64,000 nucleotides of DNA from Sinomonas susongensis (GTDB lineage Bacteria > Actinomycetota > Actinomycetes > Actinomycetales > Micrococcaceae). The stretch covers positions 209,756-273,755 of the forward strand of contig NZ_SSNH01000005.1 in NCBI RefSeq assembly GCF_005877005.1, written 5' to 3'. This document shows, piece after piece, positions 17,846-26,510 of this stretch. The translations under genes and the position numbers were made by a program. The notes below the pieces were generated by a model. It was not told the origin of the DNA and made no database searches. It was given only the letters and a program-made list of their open reading frames with translations. How positions within the stretch are numbered: position 1 is the stretch's first letter; every line of letters starts with the position of its first letter.

Positions 17846-19447
17846 ATGACCAACAACAACGCAGCGCCCGAGCCGCAGCCGCAGGACCTGAGTGCGCAGG
17901 ACATCCAGGCAGTGATCGACCGGATCCTCGCCAAGGAGGAGGCTGCAACCGCCAAGGGCGCCGCCCACCGAGCGGAGGACGACGGCGACGGCGCCCCGTC
18001 CGCTCGGCGCGGGGGCCTCACGAGCGGCAAGGCGCTCGCGCTGTCGGAACTGGACGACGAGCACGGCGAGTACGACGGCGAACAGCGAGACCTCGAAGAG
18101 CGCCGGGCCCTTCGCAGGACCGCGGGACTCTCGACGGAGCTCGAGGACGTCACCGAGGTCGAGTACCGGCAGCTGCGCCTCGAGCGCGTCGTGCTCGCAG
18201 GACTCTGGAGCGAAGGAACGCTCGAAAACGCCGAGAACTCGCTCCAGGAGCTTGCAGCACTCGCTGAGACCGCGGGATCCGAAGTGCTCGACGGCATCGT
18301 CCAGCGCCGGCTCAAGCCCGACGCAGGGACGTTCCTCGGCTCAGGCAAGGCCCAGGAGCTCAAGGACATCGTCTACGCGACGGGTGCCGACACCGTGATC
18401 GTCGACTCGGAACTGTCGCCGTCGCAGCGACGCGGACTCGAGGACATCGTCAAGGTCAAGGTCATCGACCGCACCGCGCTCATCCTCGACATCTTCGCGC
18501 AGCACGCCAAGAGCCGCGAGGGCAAGGCACAGGTCGAGCTCGCGCAGCTCGAGTACCTCCTCCCGCGCCTCCGCGGCTGGGGCGAGTCGATGTCCCGACA
18601 GGCCGGTGGCCGCGTGGGTGCCGCCGGCGGCGGCATCGGCTCGCGTGGTCCTGGCGAGACGAAGATCGAGCTCGACCGGCGCCGCATCCGCACGCGCATG
18701 TCGAAGCTGCGGCGGGAGATCGCGGGGATGAAGCCCGCGCGCGAGACGAAGCGCGCGAACCGCAAGCGCAACGAGGTCCCCTCGGTCGCGATCGCCGGGT
18801 ACACGAACGCAGGCAAGTCCTCCCTGCTCAATCGGCTCACCGATGCCGGGGTGCTCGTGGAGAACGCGCTGTTCGCGACGCTCGATCCGACGGTCCGTCG
18901 GGCGGAGACGCCGGACGGCCTGCCCTACACGCTCTCCGACACCGTCGGCTTCGTGCGGTCGCTTCCGACGCAGCTCGTCGAGGCGTTCCGCTCGACGCTC
19001 GAGGAGGTCGCGGACGCGGACCTGATCCTCCACGTCGTCGACGCCTCGCATCCCGACCCGGAGGGCCAGATCGCCGCCGTGCGGGCGGTCTTCTCGGAGG
19101 TCGACGCGCGCAAGGTCCCGGAGATCATCGTCCTCAACAAGGCCGACGCCGCGGATCCCTTCGTCCTCGAGCGCCTTCGCCAGCGCGAGCCGCGCAACGT
19201 CGTCGTCTCGGCGAGGACGGGACTGGGAATCGAGGCGCTCAAGCAGGCCATCAGCGCCGCGATCCCGCGGCCGGATGTCCTGCTCACGCTGCTGATCCCC
19301 TACAACCGGGGCGATCTCCTCAGCAAGCTCCACGAGAGCAGCTCGGAGATCCGCTCGCTCGAGCACACCGCGGACGGCACCGTCGCCCGCGTCGTGGTGC
19401 GCGAGGAGTTCGCGGCAGAGCTGGAGCCGTTCGTCGTCCATGACTGA
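17846..19447 (+). CDS. hflX: GTPase HflX
   Basis: A 533-aa ribosome-associated GTPase that splits stalled or hibernating 70S ribosomes; in mycobacteria it contributes to macrolide-lincosamide tolerance and belongs to the WhiB7 response. The GTPase core has G1 GYTNAGKSS, G3 DTVGF and G4 NKAD; the HflX-specific N-domain (LERVVLAGLWSEG, DAGTFLGSGKAQEL) and glycine-rich linker (GRVGAAGGGIGSRGPGETKIE in parts) precede it. ATG 17846 has GAAGGAG just upstream, so start 17777 (TTG) is rejected. Unlike many genes here it has a long leader with a tiny ORF. The dinG-like gene overlaps its end by 8 bases. Confidence 0.96.
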   Translation: MTNNNAAPEPQPQDLSAQDIQAVIDRILAKEEAATAKGAAHRAEDDGDGAPSARRGGLTSGKALALSELDDEHGEYDGEQRDLEERRALRRTAGLSTELEDVTEVEYRQLRLERVVLAGLWSEGTLENAENSLQELAALAETAGSEVLDGIVQRRLKPDAGTFLGSGKAQELKDIVYATGADTVIVDSELSPSQRRGLEDIVKVKVIDRTALILDIFAQHAKSREGKAQVELAQLEYLLPRLRGWGESMSRQAGGRVGAAGGGIGSRGPGETKIELDRRRIRTRMSKLRREIAGMKPARETKRANRKRNEVPSVAIAGYTNAGKSSLLNRLTDAGVLVENALFATLDPTVRRAETPDGLPYTLSDTVGFVRSLPTQLVEAFRSTLEEVADADLILHVVDASHPDPEGQIAAVRAVFSEVDARKVPEIIVLNKADAADPFVLERLRQREPRNVVVSARTGLGIEALKQAISAAIPRPDVLLTLLIPYNRGDLLSKLHESSSEIRSLEHTADGTVARVVVREEFAAELEPFVVHD

Positions 19448-21473
19448 TGTGAGGGTGAGCGGGGCTGAGGAGACCGCCGTGCGCCTGCTCGACGTGGCCG
19501 TTGCCGCGATGGGCGGCCAGCAGCGTGACGGCCAGCACGAGATGGCGCGGCAGGTGGCCCGCTCGATCGAGGAGGGCAGGCACCTTCTCGTCCAGGCGGG
19601 GACGGGAACCGGAAAGTCGCTGGCCTACCTGGTCCCGCTCATCGCCCACGCACAGCAAAGCGACCGCCCGGCCGTCGTCGCAACGGCCACGCTAGCCCTC
19701 CAGGCCCAGATCGTGGGCCGGGATCTCCCTCGACTGCTCTCGGCGGTCACTCCGGAGCTCGAACGCCCCGTCGAGGTCGCCCTCATCAAGGGGCGTTCGA
19801 ACTACCTGTGCAAGCACAAGCTCTCGGGAGGCTTCCCTTCCGACGAGGGCGGCGAGGGGACGCTCTTCGCCCTCGGCGAGGACACCGGCGTCGCCCATCC
19901 TGGGGCCTCCGGCCCCTCCTCCCAGCTCGGCCGCGAGGTCAAACGACTTCGGGAGTGGGCGGAGGAGACCGAGACGGGGGACCGCGACGACCTCGTCCCT
20001 GGGGTCACCGACCGAGCGTGGCGCCAGGTCTCGGTCACCGCACTCGAGTGCCTCGGCGCCCAGCGGTGCCCTCTGGCGGCGGAATGCTTCAGCGAACTCG
20101 CACGCCAGCGGGGCTCGGAGGCAGACATCGTCGTGACAAACCACGCGATGCTTGCGATCAACGCGTTCGCCGGGCTCAACGTCCTGCCGGAGCACGACGT
20201 CGTCGTCGTCGACGAGGCACACGAGCTCCAGGACCGTGTGACCGGGGCGGTGAGCGGGCAGCTGTCCGCAGCGATGGCGACAGCCGCAGCGTCGAGCCTG
20301 CGACGGCACTGCGGACTAGCGGTCGAGGCGCTGCAGTCCGCCGCTGCTCAGCTTGAGCTCGCGCTGGCGAACGTACCGACCGGGCTCCTGGCCCGGGGAC
20401 TCACCGAGGAGCTCGGCCAGGCCCTGGTGCTGCTGCGCGACGCGAGCCGCGCGGCGCTCTCAGACTCCAAGCCCGCGGACGGGCAGAGCGCCGACGGCGG
20501 GCGGCAGGTCGCACGGTCGAGGACGAGCGCCGTGCTCGAATGCTGCGAGCGCATGCTCGACGCCGAGGCCCAGGGCGAGGTCGTGTGGGTTTCGCGAACG
20601 GGGACCTTCGATCCCGCGTCCGGCTACTCCGCGCCCGGCGACGACGCGCCCGCGACCCTATGCATTGCCCCGCTCAACGTGGGAGGAAAGCTTCGGGACG
20701 GGCTCTTCGCCGACCACACCGTGGTGCTGACGTCCGCCACCCTGGCGGTCGGAGCGGCGTTCGAACCCGCGGCGGGAGGTCTCGGGCTGCTCGGCAACGG
20801 AGCTCCGAGCTGGACCGGGGTCGACGTCGGCTCTCCCTTCGACTATCCGCGCCAGGGCATCCTATACGTCGCGCGTCACCTGCCGAAGCCGGGCCGGGGA
20901 GTGTCCGTCGAGGCGATCGACGAGCTCGAGGCCCTCATCCGTGCGTCCTCCGGTGGGGCGCTGTGCCTCTTCTCGTCGCGGCGGGCTGCCGAGGACGCCG
21001 CCGACGAGCTCCGCGGGCGGCTTGACGTTCCGATCCTCTGCCAGGGCGAGTCCTCGATGAGCGCCCTCGTGCGCCAGTTCGCGGACGAGCCGAACACGTG
21101 CCTCTTCGGGACGATGTCCCTGTGGCAGGGAGTCGATGTGCCCGGGCGCTCGTGCCGCCTCGTCGTGATCGACCGCATCCCGTTCCCGCGCCCCGACGAC
21201 CCTCTTGCAACGGCGCGCTCTCGCGCCGTCGCCCAGGCGGGTGGGAACGGCTTCATGAGCGTTTCGGCCTCGCACGCCGCGGTGCGCCTTGCCCAGGGCG
21301 CGGGGCGGCTCATCCGCTCCACTGAGGACCGCGGCGTCGTCGCCGTCCTGGACTCCCGGCTCGCCACCGAGCGCTACGGGGCCTTCCTCCGCGCGGCGCT
21401 TCCTCCCCTGTGGGGAACGACCGACCGTGGGGCAGTCCTCAGTGCGCTCGAGCGCCTCGCCGCGGCGGGGTAG
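19440..21473 (+). CDS. dinG: DinG-family ATP-dependent DNA helicase
   Basis: A 677-aa superfamily 2 helicase of the XPD/DinG group. Motif I is QAGTGTGKS, motif II is the DEAH box in VVVDEAHEL, and later motifs include TSATL and the QGAGRLIR segment of motif VI. Cysteines in YLCKHK and in CLGAQRCPLAAEC are placed to bind the 4Fe-4S cluster of this family. It overlaps the end of hflX by 8 bases (shared ATGACTGA), so translation is coupled. It should unwind DNA or R-loops during repair. It converges on lexA, but has no LexA box of its own. Confidence 0.92.
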   Translation: MTDVRVSGAEETAVRLLDVAVAAMGGQQRDGQHEMARQVARSIEEGRHLLVQAGTGTGKSLAYLVPLIAHAQQSDRPAVVATATLALQAQIVGRDLPRLLSAVTPELERPVEVALIKGRSNYLCKHKLSGGFPSDEGGEGTLFALGEDTGVAHPGASGPSSQLGREVKRLREWAEETETGDRDDLVPGVTDRAWRQVSVTALECLGAQRCPLAAECFSELARQRGSEADIVVTNHAMLAINAFAGLNVLPEHDVVVVDEAHELQDRVTGAVSGQLSAAMATAAASSLRRHCGLAVEALQSAAAQLELALANVPTGLLARGLTEELGQALVLLRDASRAALSDSKPADGQSADGGRQVARSRTSAVLECCERMLDAEAQGEVVWVSRTGTFDPASGYSAPGDDAPATLCIAPLNVGGKLRDGLFADHTVVLTSATLAVGAAFEPAAGGLGLLGNGAPSWTGVDVGSPFDYPRQGILYVARHLPKPGRGVSVEAIDELEALIRASSGGALCLFSSRRAAEDAADELRGRLDVPILCQGESSMSALVRQFADEPNTCLFGTMSLWQGVDVPGRSCRLVVIDRIPFPRPDDPLATARSRAVAQAGGNGFMSVSASHAAVRLAQGAGRLIRSTEDRGVVAVLDSRLATERYGAFLRAALPPLWGTTDRGAVLSALERLAAAG

Positions 21474-21544
21474 GGCTGACCGGGGGTAGCTCAGACCGAC
21501 CGGGGGCAGGTCAGACCGACCGGAGGTAGCTCAGACCGAGCGGA
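21474..21544. repeat. 20-bp tandem repeat across the 3' end of lexA
   Basis: Three full units of about 20 bp (21474-21493, 21494-21513, 21514-21533) plus a partial fourth, each carrying GACCGACCGG-type sequence followed by a TAG/CAG-CTCA or GGTCA end. On the minus strand the unit contains the last codons and the TGA stop of lexA, as if the gene end had been copied repeatedly into the gap to the dinG-like gene. Confidence 0.75.
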
Positions 21545-22238
21545 GCACCGAGACGACGCGGCCCATGATGGTGGCGTGGTCGCCGAGGATGGGCTCGTAG
21601 CGGGTGTTCTGGGGGAGCAGCCACGTGTGGCCGTCACGCTGCCGGAACGTCTTGACCGTCGCCTCGTCGTCGAGGAGGGCGGCAACGATGTCTCCGTTGT
21701 CCGCGTTGTTCTGGCGCCGCACGACGACCCAGTCGCCGTCGCAGATCGCGGCGTCGACCATCGAATCTCCCCGGACGCGGAGCATGAAGAGCTCGCCGTA
21801 GCCCACGAGCTGCCGGGGGAGCGGCATGACGTCCTCGACGACCTGGTCGGCGAGGATCGGGCCGCCCGCGGCGATGCGTCCGACGAGCGGGACCATCGCC
21901 GTGTCCGCCGCGCTCGCCATATCGTCCAGGGGAATGCCGCCGATGCCGAGGACAGGGGCCGTGCGCTCGGCATCCATGGTGAGCGGACCCTCGTCGAGGC
22001 TCAGCGGCATGAGGACCTCCATCGCCCGCGGGCGCTTCGGGTCGCGGCGCAGGTATCCGAGCTTCTCTAGCTGGGCGAGCTGATGCGTCACACTCGACAG
22101 GCTCGCGAGGCCCACTGTGTCGCCGATCTCGCGCATCGACGGAGGGTAGCCCTTCGTCTGGACTGAGCGCTGGATCGTCTCGAGGATCTTCCGCTGGCGG
22201 ACCGTGAGTCCCTTGGCGGCTCTGGCCACTCCTGCCAT
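21531..22238 (-). CDS. lexA: SOS repressor LexA
   Basis: A 235-aa LexA. The N-terminal winged helix ([10 protein letters not shown] ... [11 protein letters not shown] ... [17 protein letters not shown]) is followed by the autoprotease domain with cleavage site Ala124-Gly125 in RIAAGGPI, nucleophile Ser159 in RGDSM and base Lys196 in ATVKTF. ATG 22238 starts the conserved sequence and has AAAGAGGG upstream. The frame open to 22334 is not used. LexA boxes at 22327 and 22393 in the divergent region predict autoregulation. Confidence 0.97.
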   Translation of the reverse strand: MAGVARAAKGLTVRQRKILETIQRSVQTKGYPPSMREIGDTVGLASLSSVTHQLAQLEKLGYLRRDPKRPRAMEVLMPLSLDEGPLTMDAERTAPVLGIGGIPLDDMASAADTAMVPLVGRIAAGGPILADQVVEDVMPLPRQLVGYGELFMLRVRGDSMVDAAICDGDWVVVRRQNNADNGDIVAALLDDEATVKTFRQRDGHTWLLPQNTRYEPILGDHATIMGRVVSVLRSV

Positions 22239-22326
22239 GCGTGCCCTCTTTCCAAGTCTGGTGGTTCTTATTTTGTCGGTGCCCGTCTGGATGCTGGTTC
22301 CACCGTAGGGGACACAGCGGCACCTT

Positions 22327-22342
22327 TCAAACATGTGTTCTA
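22327..22342. promoter_or_regulatory. SOS (LexA) box, lexA-proximal
   Basis: TCAAAC-ATGT-GTTCTA matches the LexA consensus at 10 of 12 positions. It lies 88 bases from the lexA start codon and is the likely autoregulatory operator. Confidence 0.7.
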
Positions 22343-22392
22343 GCGAGTCTGGACATCATTCGTCGAGAAGTGCTAAAAGTGTTCTGGATGGT

Positions 22393-22408
22393 TCGAAGAC
22401 ATGTTCGA
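22393..22408. promoter_or_regulatory. SOS (LexA) box, LysM-gene-proximal
   Basis: TCGAAG-ACAT-GTTCGA matches the LexA consensus at 11 of 12 positions. It is 24 bases upstream of the GTG of the LysM gene and 51 bases beyond the first box, so LexA can hold both divergent promoters. Confidence 0.8.
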
Positions 22409-22432
22409 AAACATTCCTGAGGAGGAAGAACC

Positions 22433-22789
22433 GTGGCACACGCATTCGCAGTCCCGTTCGGAACGGCACCGGCCCAGCGCACCCGCCTGCGGCTGACGCG
22501 CCGCGGCCGGCTCGTGCTCATCGCGCTCCCGGCATTCCTCGCCTCGGTGCTCCTGCTCGCGGTCCTGAGCGGACTCATCGCGCCGGCGCACGCTGGCGAT
22601 TCGCCGGCTTCGGTGACGCACACGACGCAGGTCACGCTCCAGGAGGGGCAGTCGCTCTGGACGGTCGCCTCGCAGTACGCTCCCGACCGTGACCCGCGCG
22701 TCGTCATCGGAGAGATCGTCGAGCTCAACAACCTCGACTCCACAAAGGTCCTTCCGGGGCAGCAGATCCAGGTGCCGACCGCCGGTTGA
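22433..22789 (+). CDS. SOS-induced LysM cell-division inhibitor (DivS/ChiZ-like)
   Basis: A 118-aa membrane-anchored protein: basic N-terminus, one hydrophobic helix (LIALPAFLASVLLLAVLSGL), then an extracytoplasmic LysM domain (TLQEGQSLWTVASQYAPDRD ... NNLDSTKVLPGQQIQVP). Genes of this build, divergent from lexA, encode the SOS division suppressors DivS of Corynebacterium and Rv2719c/ChiZ of Mycobacterium. GTG 22433 follows the strong ribosome site GAGGAGGAAG, and a near-perfect LexA box lies 24 bases upstream. It should delay septation after DNA damage. The exact target is inferred from the relatives. Confidence 0.88.
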   Translation: MAHAFAVPFGTAPAQRTRLRLTRRGRLVLIALPAFLASVLLLAVLSGLIAPAHAGDSPASVTHTTQVTLQEGQSLWTVASQYAPDRDPRVVIGEIVELNNLDSTKVLPGQQIQVPTAG

Positions 22790-22863
22790 ACCCGCCGTTT
22801 CGCGGAGCGGCCGGTTCAGGTCACGAATACGGGCCGCCAGCAGTGCGGGCGTAGGCTGGACCG

Positions 22864-24009
22864 GTGAACGAGCAGACTGTCCAGCCCACCTCCGCCGAGG
22901 AGCGCCTCGCGCGGCTCCCCTTGCGTGAGGACCTGCGCGGTCAGCATCCCTACGGGGCGCCGCAGCTGGATGTTCCCATCATGCTGAACGTCAACGAGAA
23001 CACCTACGGTGTGCCGCAGGATGTGCAGGATGCCATCGCTCGCGCGATCCGCGATGCCGTCTCTAGCCTCAACCGCTATCCGGACCGTGAGTTCACCGAA
23101 CTGCGCGAGGCGCTGGCCGAGTACTTGGGGCATGGCCTGAGTCCGGACCAGCTGTGGGCAGCGAACGGGTCGAACGAGGTGCTCCAGCAGCTCCTCCAGG
23201 CTTTCGGCGGCCCCGGTCGCTCGGCGCTCGGCTTCCCCCCGACGTATTCGATGTACCCGCTGTTGGCCGCAGGCACGGGGACCGCCTACCTCAAGGGCGT
23301 CCGCGACGACGACTACGCGCTCACCGCCGAATCCGCCGCGCGCCAGGTCCGCGAGCTCGCACCCAACGTGGTCTTCCTCTGCTCTCCGAACAATCCGACG
23401 GGGACGGCGCTGGGCTTGGACGTCGTCGAAGCGGTGTACGAGGCCGGCGAGGCAAGCCAGGCCATCGTGATCGTCGACGAGGCGTATGCGGAGTTCGCCA
23501 AGCTCGGGACGCAAAGCGCCCTCACGCTCCTCCCCGGCCGCCCACGGCTCGTCGTCAGCCGGACCATGAGCAAGGCGTTCGCCCTTGCGGGCGCGCGTCT
23601 GGGGTATCTGGCCGCGGCGCCCGAGGTGACGGATGCGCTCCGCCTCGTCCGGCTCCCGTATCACCTTTCCGCAGTGACCCAGGCGACGGCGCTGGCCGCC
23701 CTGCGCCATCGTGCGTCCCTCATGGCCGAAGTCGAGGCCATTAGGCACCAGCGCGACCGCATCGTGAAGGAACTCAAGCGGCTCGGCCTGAGTCCTGCCT
23801 CCTCCGACTCGAATTTCGTGTTCTTCACGGGACTCGCCGATCAGCAGCGGATCTGGCGCGGCCTGCTCGAGGCCGGGGTGCTGGTCCGCGACGTCGGGAT
23901 TCCGGGCAGCCTTCGCGTGACCGCCGGGACCGAGTCCGAGACCTCCGCGTTCCTCTCGCGGCTCGAGGAGCTCCTCGAGGAGGAGCGAGCCGAGGTCCAC
24001 GCGAACTGA
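22864..24009 (+). CDS. hisC: Histidinol-phosphate aminotransferase
   Basis: A 381-aa class I/II PLP-dependent aminotransferase of histidine synthesis. It shows NVNENTYG near the N-terminus, SPNNPTG, IVDEAYAEF and the PLP-lysine motif SRTMSKAFALAGARLGY. TAGGCT at 22852-22857 lies 6 bases before GTG 22864, indicating a leaderless transcript. It heads the his run hisC-hisB-hisH-(small ORF)-priA. Confidence 0.96.
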   Translation: MNEQTVQPTSAEERLARLPLREDLRGQHPYGAPQLDVPIMLNVNENTYGVPQDVQDAIARAIRDAVSSLNRYPDREFTELREALAEYLGHGLSPDQLWAANGSNEVLQQLLQAFGGPGRSALGFPPTYSMYPLLAAGTGTAYLKGVRDDDYALTAESAARQVRELAPNVVFLCSPNNPTGTALGLDVVEAVYEAGEASQAIVIVDEAYAEFAKLGTQSALTLLPGRPRLVVSRTMSKAFALAGARLGYLAAAPEVTDALRLVRLPYHLSAVTQATALAALRHRASLMAEVEAIRHQRDRIVKELKRLGLSPASSDSNFVFFTGLADQQRIWRGLLEAGVLVRDVGIPGSLRVTAGTESETSAFLSRLEELLEEERAEVHAN

Positions 24010-24107
24010 GCGCCGGGCATGCCAGCTGTCTGGCTCCTGCGCGCCCAATGTCCCGCCCGTAGAATGAATTGGTCCCCCGCATTAGCTTCAGTGAAGGACG
24101 TTCACCC

Positions 24108-24740
24108 ATGACCACCGAGCTGCAGTCCGCGCTTCGTACTTCGCGAACCGCCAGGATGGAGCGCATCACGTCAGAGTCGTCCGTGTTCGTCGAGATCAAC
24201 CTCGACGGCACTGGGCGATCTGACATCTCGAGCAGCGTCCCGTTCTACGACCACATGCTCACGGCGCTGTCGAAGCACTCCCTCATCGACCTCACGGTCA
24301 AGGCAACGGGGGACACCCACATCGATGTCCACCACACGGTCGAGGACATCGCGATCGCGTTCGGCGAGGCGCTCAAGGAGGCACTGGGTTCGAAGGCCGG
24401 CATCCGTCGGTTCGGCGAGGCGACGATTCCGCTCGACGAAGCTCTCGCGAACGCCGTCGTCGACGTTTCCGGGCGCCCCTACCTCGTGCACTCCGGAGAG
24501 CCTGCGGGGCAGGAGTACCACCTCATCGGAGGCCACTTCACGGGTTCCCTCACCCGCCACGTCTTCGAGGCGATCACGCTGCACGCGGGCATCTGCCTGC
24601 ACATGACCGTGCTGGCCGGCCGGGACCCCCACCACATCGTGGAGGCGCAGTTCAAGGCGTTCGCGCGGGCCCTCCGCGCCGCCGTCGAACGCGATCCGCG
24701 CATCGGGGAGGCGATTCCGTCGACGAAGGGTGCCCTGTGA
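24108..24740 (+). CDS. hisB: Imidazoleglycerol-phosphate dehydratase
   Basis: A 210-aa monofunctional HisB. The two Mn-binding repeats are clear: [11 protein letters not shown] with [22 protein letters not shown], and the C-terminal [34 protein letters not shown] 24108 follows GAAGGACG and a TAGAAT (24060-24065) that could be the -10 of a transcript with a leader of about 35 bases. The stop overlaps the start of hisH (GTGA). Confidence 0.96.
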   Translation: MTTELQSALRTSRTARMERITSESSVFVEINLDGTGRSDISSSVPFYDHMLTALSKHSLIDLTVKATGDTHIDVHHTVEDIAIAFGEALKEALGSKAGIRRFGEATIPLDEALANAVVDVSGRPYLVHSGEPAGQEYHLIGGHFTGSLTRHVFEAITLHAGICLHMTVLAGRDPHHIVEAQFKAFARALRAAVERDPRIGEAIPSTKGAL

Positions 24741-25582
24741 ACGAGGTAGGCCCGGCGGGCGGGGAAGCGAACTCCACCCCCAACGGCATTGCCGTCGATG
24801 CCCGCAACGAGGGCGGTCCCGCCCCGGACCCCGAGGGCCGGCCGACCGTCGTCGTCCTCGACTACGGTTCGGGAAACGTGCGCTCCGCCGTGCGGGCGCT
24901 CGAGCGCGCGGGTGCCGCCGTGACGCTGAGCTCCAAGCCGCAGGACGCCCTCAATGCCGACGGGCTCGTCGTGCCGGGGGTCGGCGCCTTCGCGACCGTC
25001 ATGGACGAGCTCAAGTCCGTGGACGGCCTGCGGATCATCGGCCGACGCGTCGCCGGCGGCCGTCCTGTCCTCGCGATCTGCGTGGGCCTGCAGGTCATGT
25101 TCGAGCGAGGGGTCGAGCACGGCGTCGAGTCCGAAGGACTGGGGGAGTGGCCCGGAACGGTGGAGCTGCTGCCCGCGCCCGTCGTCCCGCACATGGGGTG
25201 GAACACGGTGAGCGTCCCCGAAGGGTCGACGCTCTTCGACGGAGTGGAGAACGAGCGCTTCTACTTCGTGCACTCCTACGGGGTGCAGGAATGGGAGTTC
25301 GACGCGAGCCACCCCGGCATGGCCGCGCCCCTCGTGACCTGGTCGGAGCACGGCGCGCCGTTCATCGCTGCCGTCGAGAATGGCCCCCTGTGCGCGACGC
25401 AGTTCCACCCCGAGAAGTCGGGCGACGCCGGCGCGCGGCTCCTGCGGAACTGGGTTGCCTCGCTCAAGCCGAAGAAGTCGCCGTCGACGGATACGGCATC
25501 GACGAATACACCGTCGACGGATACGGCATCGACGAATACACCGTCGACAAATACACCGTCGAGCAGTGGCGGGGCCGTCTGA
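24737..25582 (+). CDS. hisH: Imidazole glycerol phosphate synthase, glutaminase subunit
   Basis: A 281-aa class I glutamine amidotransferase feeding ammonia to HisF. The core has [12 protein letters not shown], the nucleophile in [12 protein letters not shown], and [11 protein letters not shown] with the catalytic His and Glu. The usual length is near 210 aa; here about 36 residues are added in front, and a Ser/Thr/Pro/Asp-rich tail of about 28 residues at the end is built from a 30-bp DNA repeat. No hisF is in the window. It overlaps hisB by 4 bases and the following small ORF by 1 base. Confidence 0.95.
   Translation: MNEVGPAGGEANSTPNGIAVDARNEGGPAPDPEGRPTVVVLDYGSGNVRSAVRALERAGAAVTLSSKPQDALNADGLVVPGVGAFATVMDELKSVDGLRIIGRRVAGGRPVLAICVGLQVMFERGVEHGVESEGLGEWPGTVELLPAPVVPHMGWNTVSVPEGSTLFDGVENERFYFVHSYGVQEWEFDASHPGMAAPLVTWSEHGAPFIAAVENGPLCATQFHPEKSGDAGARLLRNWVASLKPKKSPSTDTASTNTPSTDTASTNTPSTNTPSSSGGAV
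25481..25555. repeat. 30-bp tandem repeat at the 3' end of hisH
   Basis: Two identical 30-bp units (25481-25510 and 25511-25540) followed by a 15-bp half unit. In frame they encode S-T-D-T-A and S-T-N-T-P pentapeptides, extending the HisH tail just before its stop. Confidence 0.85.
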
Positions 25583-25737
25583 TGTGGTCCGTCCTGCTGT
25601 TCGGCCTCGCCGGAATCCTCATCGGCGGAGTCGTGTCCTTCCGCCGTCAGGGCATGGCGAACTGGATCTGGATCTCGTTCGGCGTCCTCGCCGCAGCGTC
25701 CCTGGTTGCTGCGTACCTGTTCACCCAATCGGCCTGA
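25582..25737 (+). CDS. Small two-helix membrane protein in the his cluster
   Basis: A 51-aa protein starting at ATG 25582, whose first base is the last base of the hisH stop (TGATG), so it is translationally coupled. It contains two hydrophobic helices, [15 protein letters not shown] and [20 protein letters not shown], joined by the short basic [10 protein letters not shown] know no function. Its position between hisH and priA, with good codon use, suggests a real gene. It may be a passenger or a small regulatory membrane protein. Confidence 0.75.
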   Translation: MWSVLLFGLAGILIGGVVSFRRQGMANWIWISFGVLAAASLVAAYLFTQSA

Positions 25738-25768
25738 CCGCCGCCCCACCATCCCAAGGAGATCCTCC

Positions 25769-26509
25769 ATGACCGTTGGCGAGTCCATCCTCGAGCTGCT
25801 GCCTGCCGTCGACGTTGCCGACGGCCAGGCCGTGCGCCTCGTGCAGGGCGAGGCCGGGAGTGAGACGAGCTACGGAGAGCCGCTCGAGGCGGCCCTCGCC
25901 TGGCAGAACGACGGGGCCGAGTGGGTGCACCTCGTCGACCTTGACGCCGCCTTCGGCCGCGGCAGCAACCGTGAGCTGCTCGCCGACGTCGTCCGCCAGC
26001 TCTCGGTGAAGGTCGAGCTCTCCGGCGGCATCCGGGACGACGAGTCGCTCGATGCCGCGCTTGAACTCGGGGCGGCGCGCGTCAATCTCGGCACTGCCGC
26101 GCTCGAGGACCCGGCCTGGACGGCGCGCGCCATCGAGCGCTACGGCGACCAGATCGCCGTCGGCCTCGACGTCCGCGGCACGACCCTCGCGGCGCGCGGC
26201 TGGACGAAGGAGGGCGGGGACCTCTGGGAGGTGCTCGAGCGCCTCGAGGACGCCGGCTGTTCGCGCTACGTCGTCACGGACGTCACGAAGGACGGGACCC
26301 TCCGCGGCCCCAACGTCGACCTCCTCCGCGAGATGTGCGAGCGCACCGACAAGCCTGTCGTGGCCTCGGGCGGCATCTCGAGCCTCGACGACCTCCGCGC
26401 GCTCCGCGAGCTCGTGCCGCTGGGCGTCGAGGGCGCGATTGTGGGCAAGGCGCTCTACGCCGGAAAGTTCACCCTGCCGGAGGCGCTCGACGTCGCCGGC
26501 CGGCGCTGA
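25769..26509 (+). CDS. priA: Phosphoribosyl isomerase (HisA / bifunctional PriA)
   Basis: A 246-aa TIM barrel catalysing the ProFAR isomerisation of histidine synthesis. It has [21 protein letters not shown] at the start, [13 protein letters not shown] with its phosphate-binding loop, [14 protein letters not shown], and [16 protein letters not shown]. In Actinobacteria this enzyme (PriA) usually also performs the TrpF reaction of tryptophan synthesis; whether a separate trpF exists cannot be seen here. ATG 25769 follows AAGGAGAT at good distance. Confidence 0.95.
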   Translation: MTVGESILELLPAVDVADGQAVRLVQGEAGSETSYGEPLEAALAWQNDGAEWVHLVDLDAAFGRGSNRELLADVVRQLSVKVELSGGIRDDESLDAALELGAARVNLGTAALEDPAWTARAIERYGDQIAVGLDVRGTTLAARGWTKEGGDLWEVLERLEDAGCSRYVVTDVTKDGTLRGPNVDLLREMCERTDKPVVASGGISSLDDLRALRELVPLGVEGAIVGKALYAGKFTLPEALDVAGRR

Positions 26510-26510
26510 C

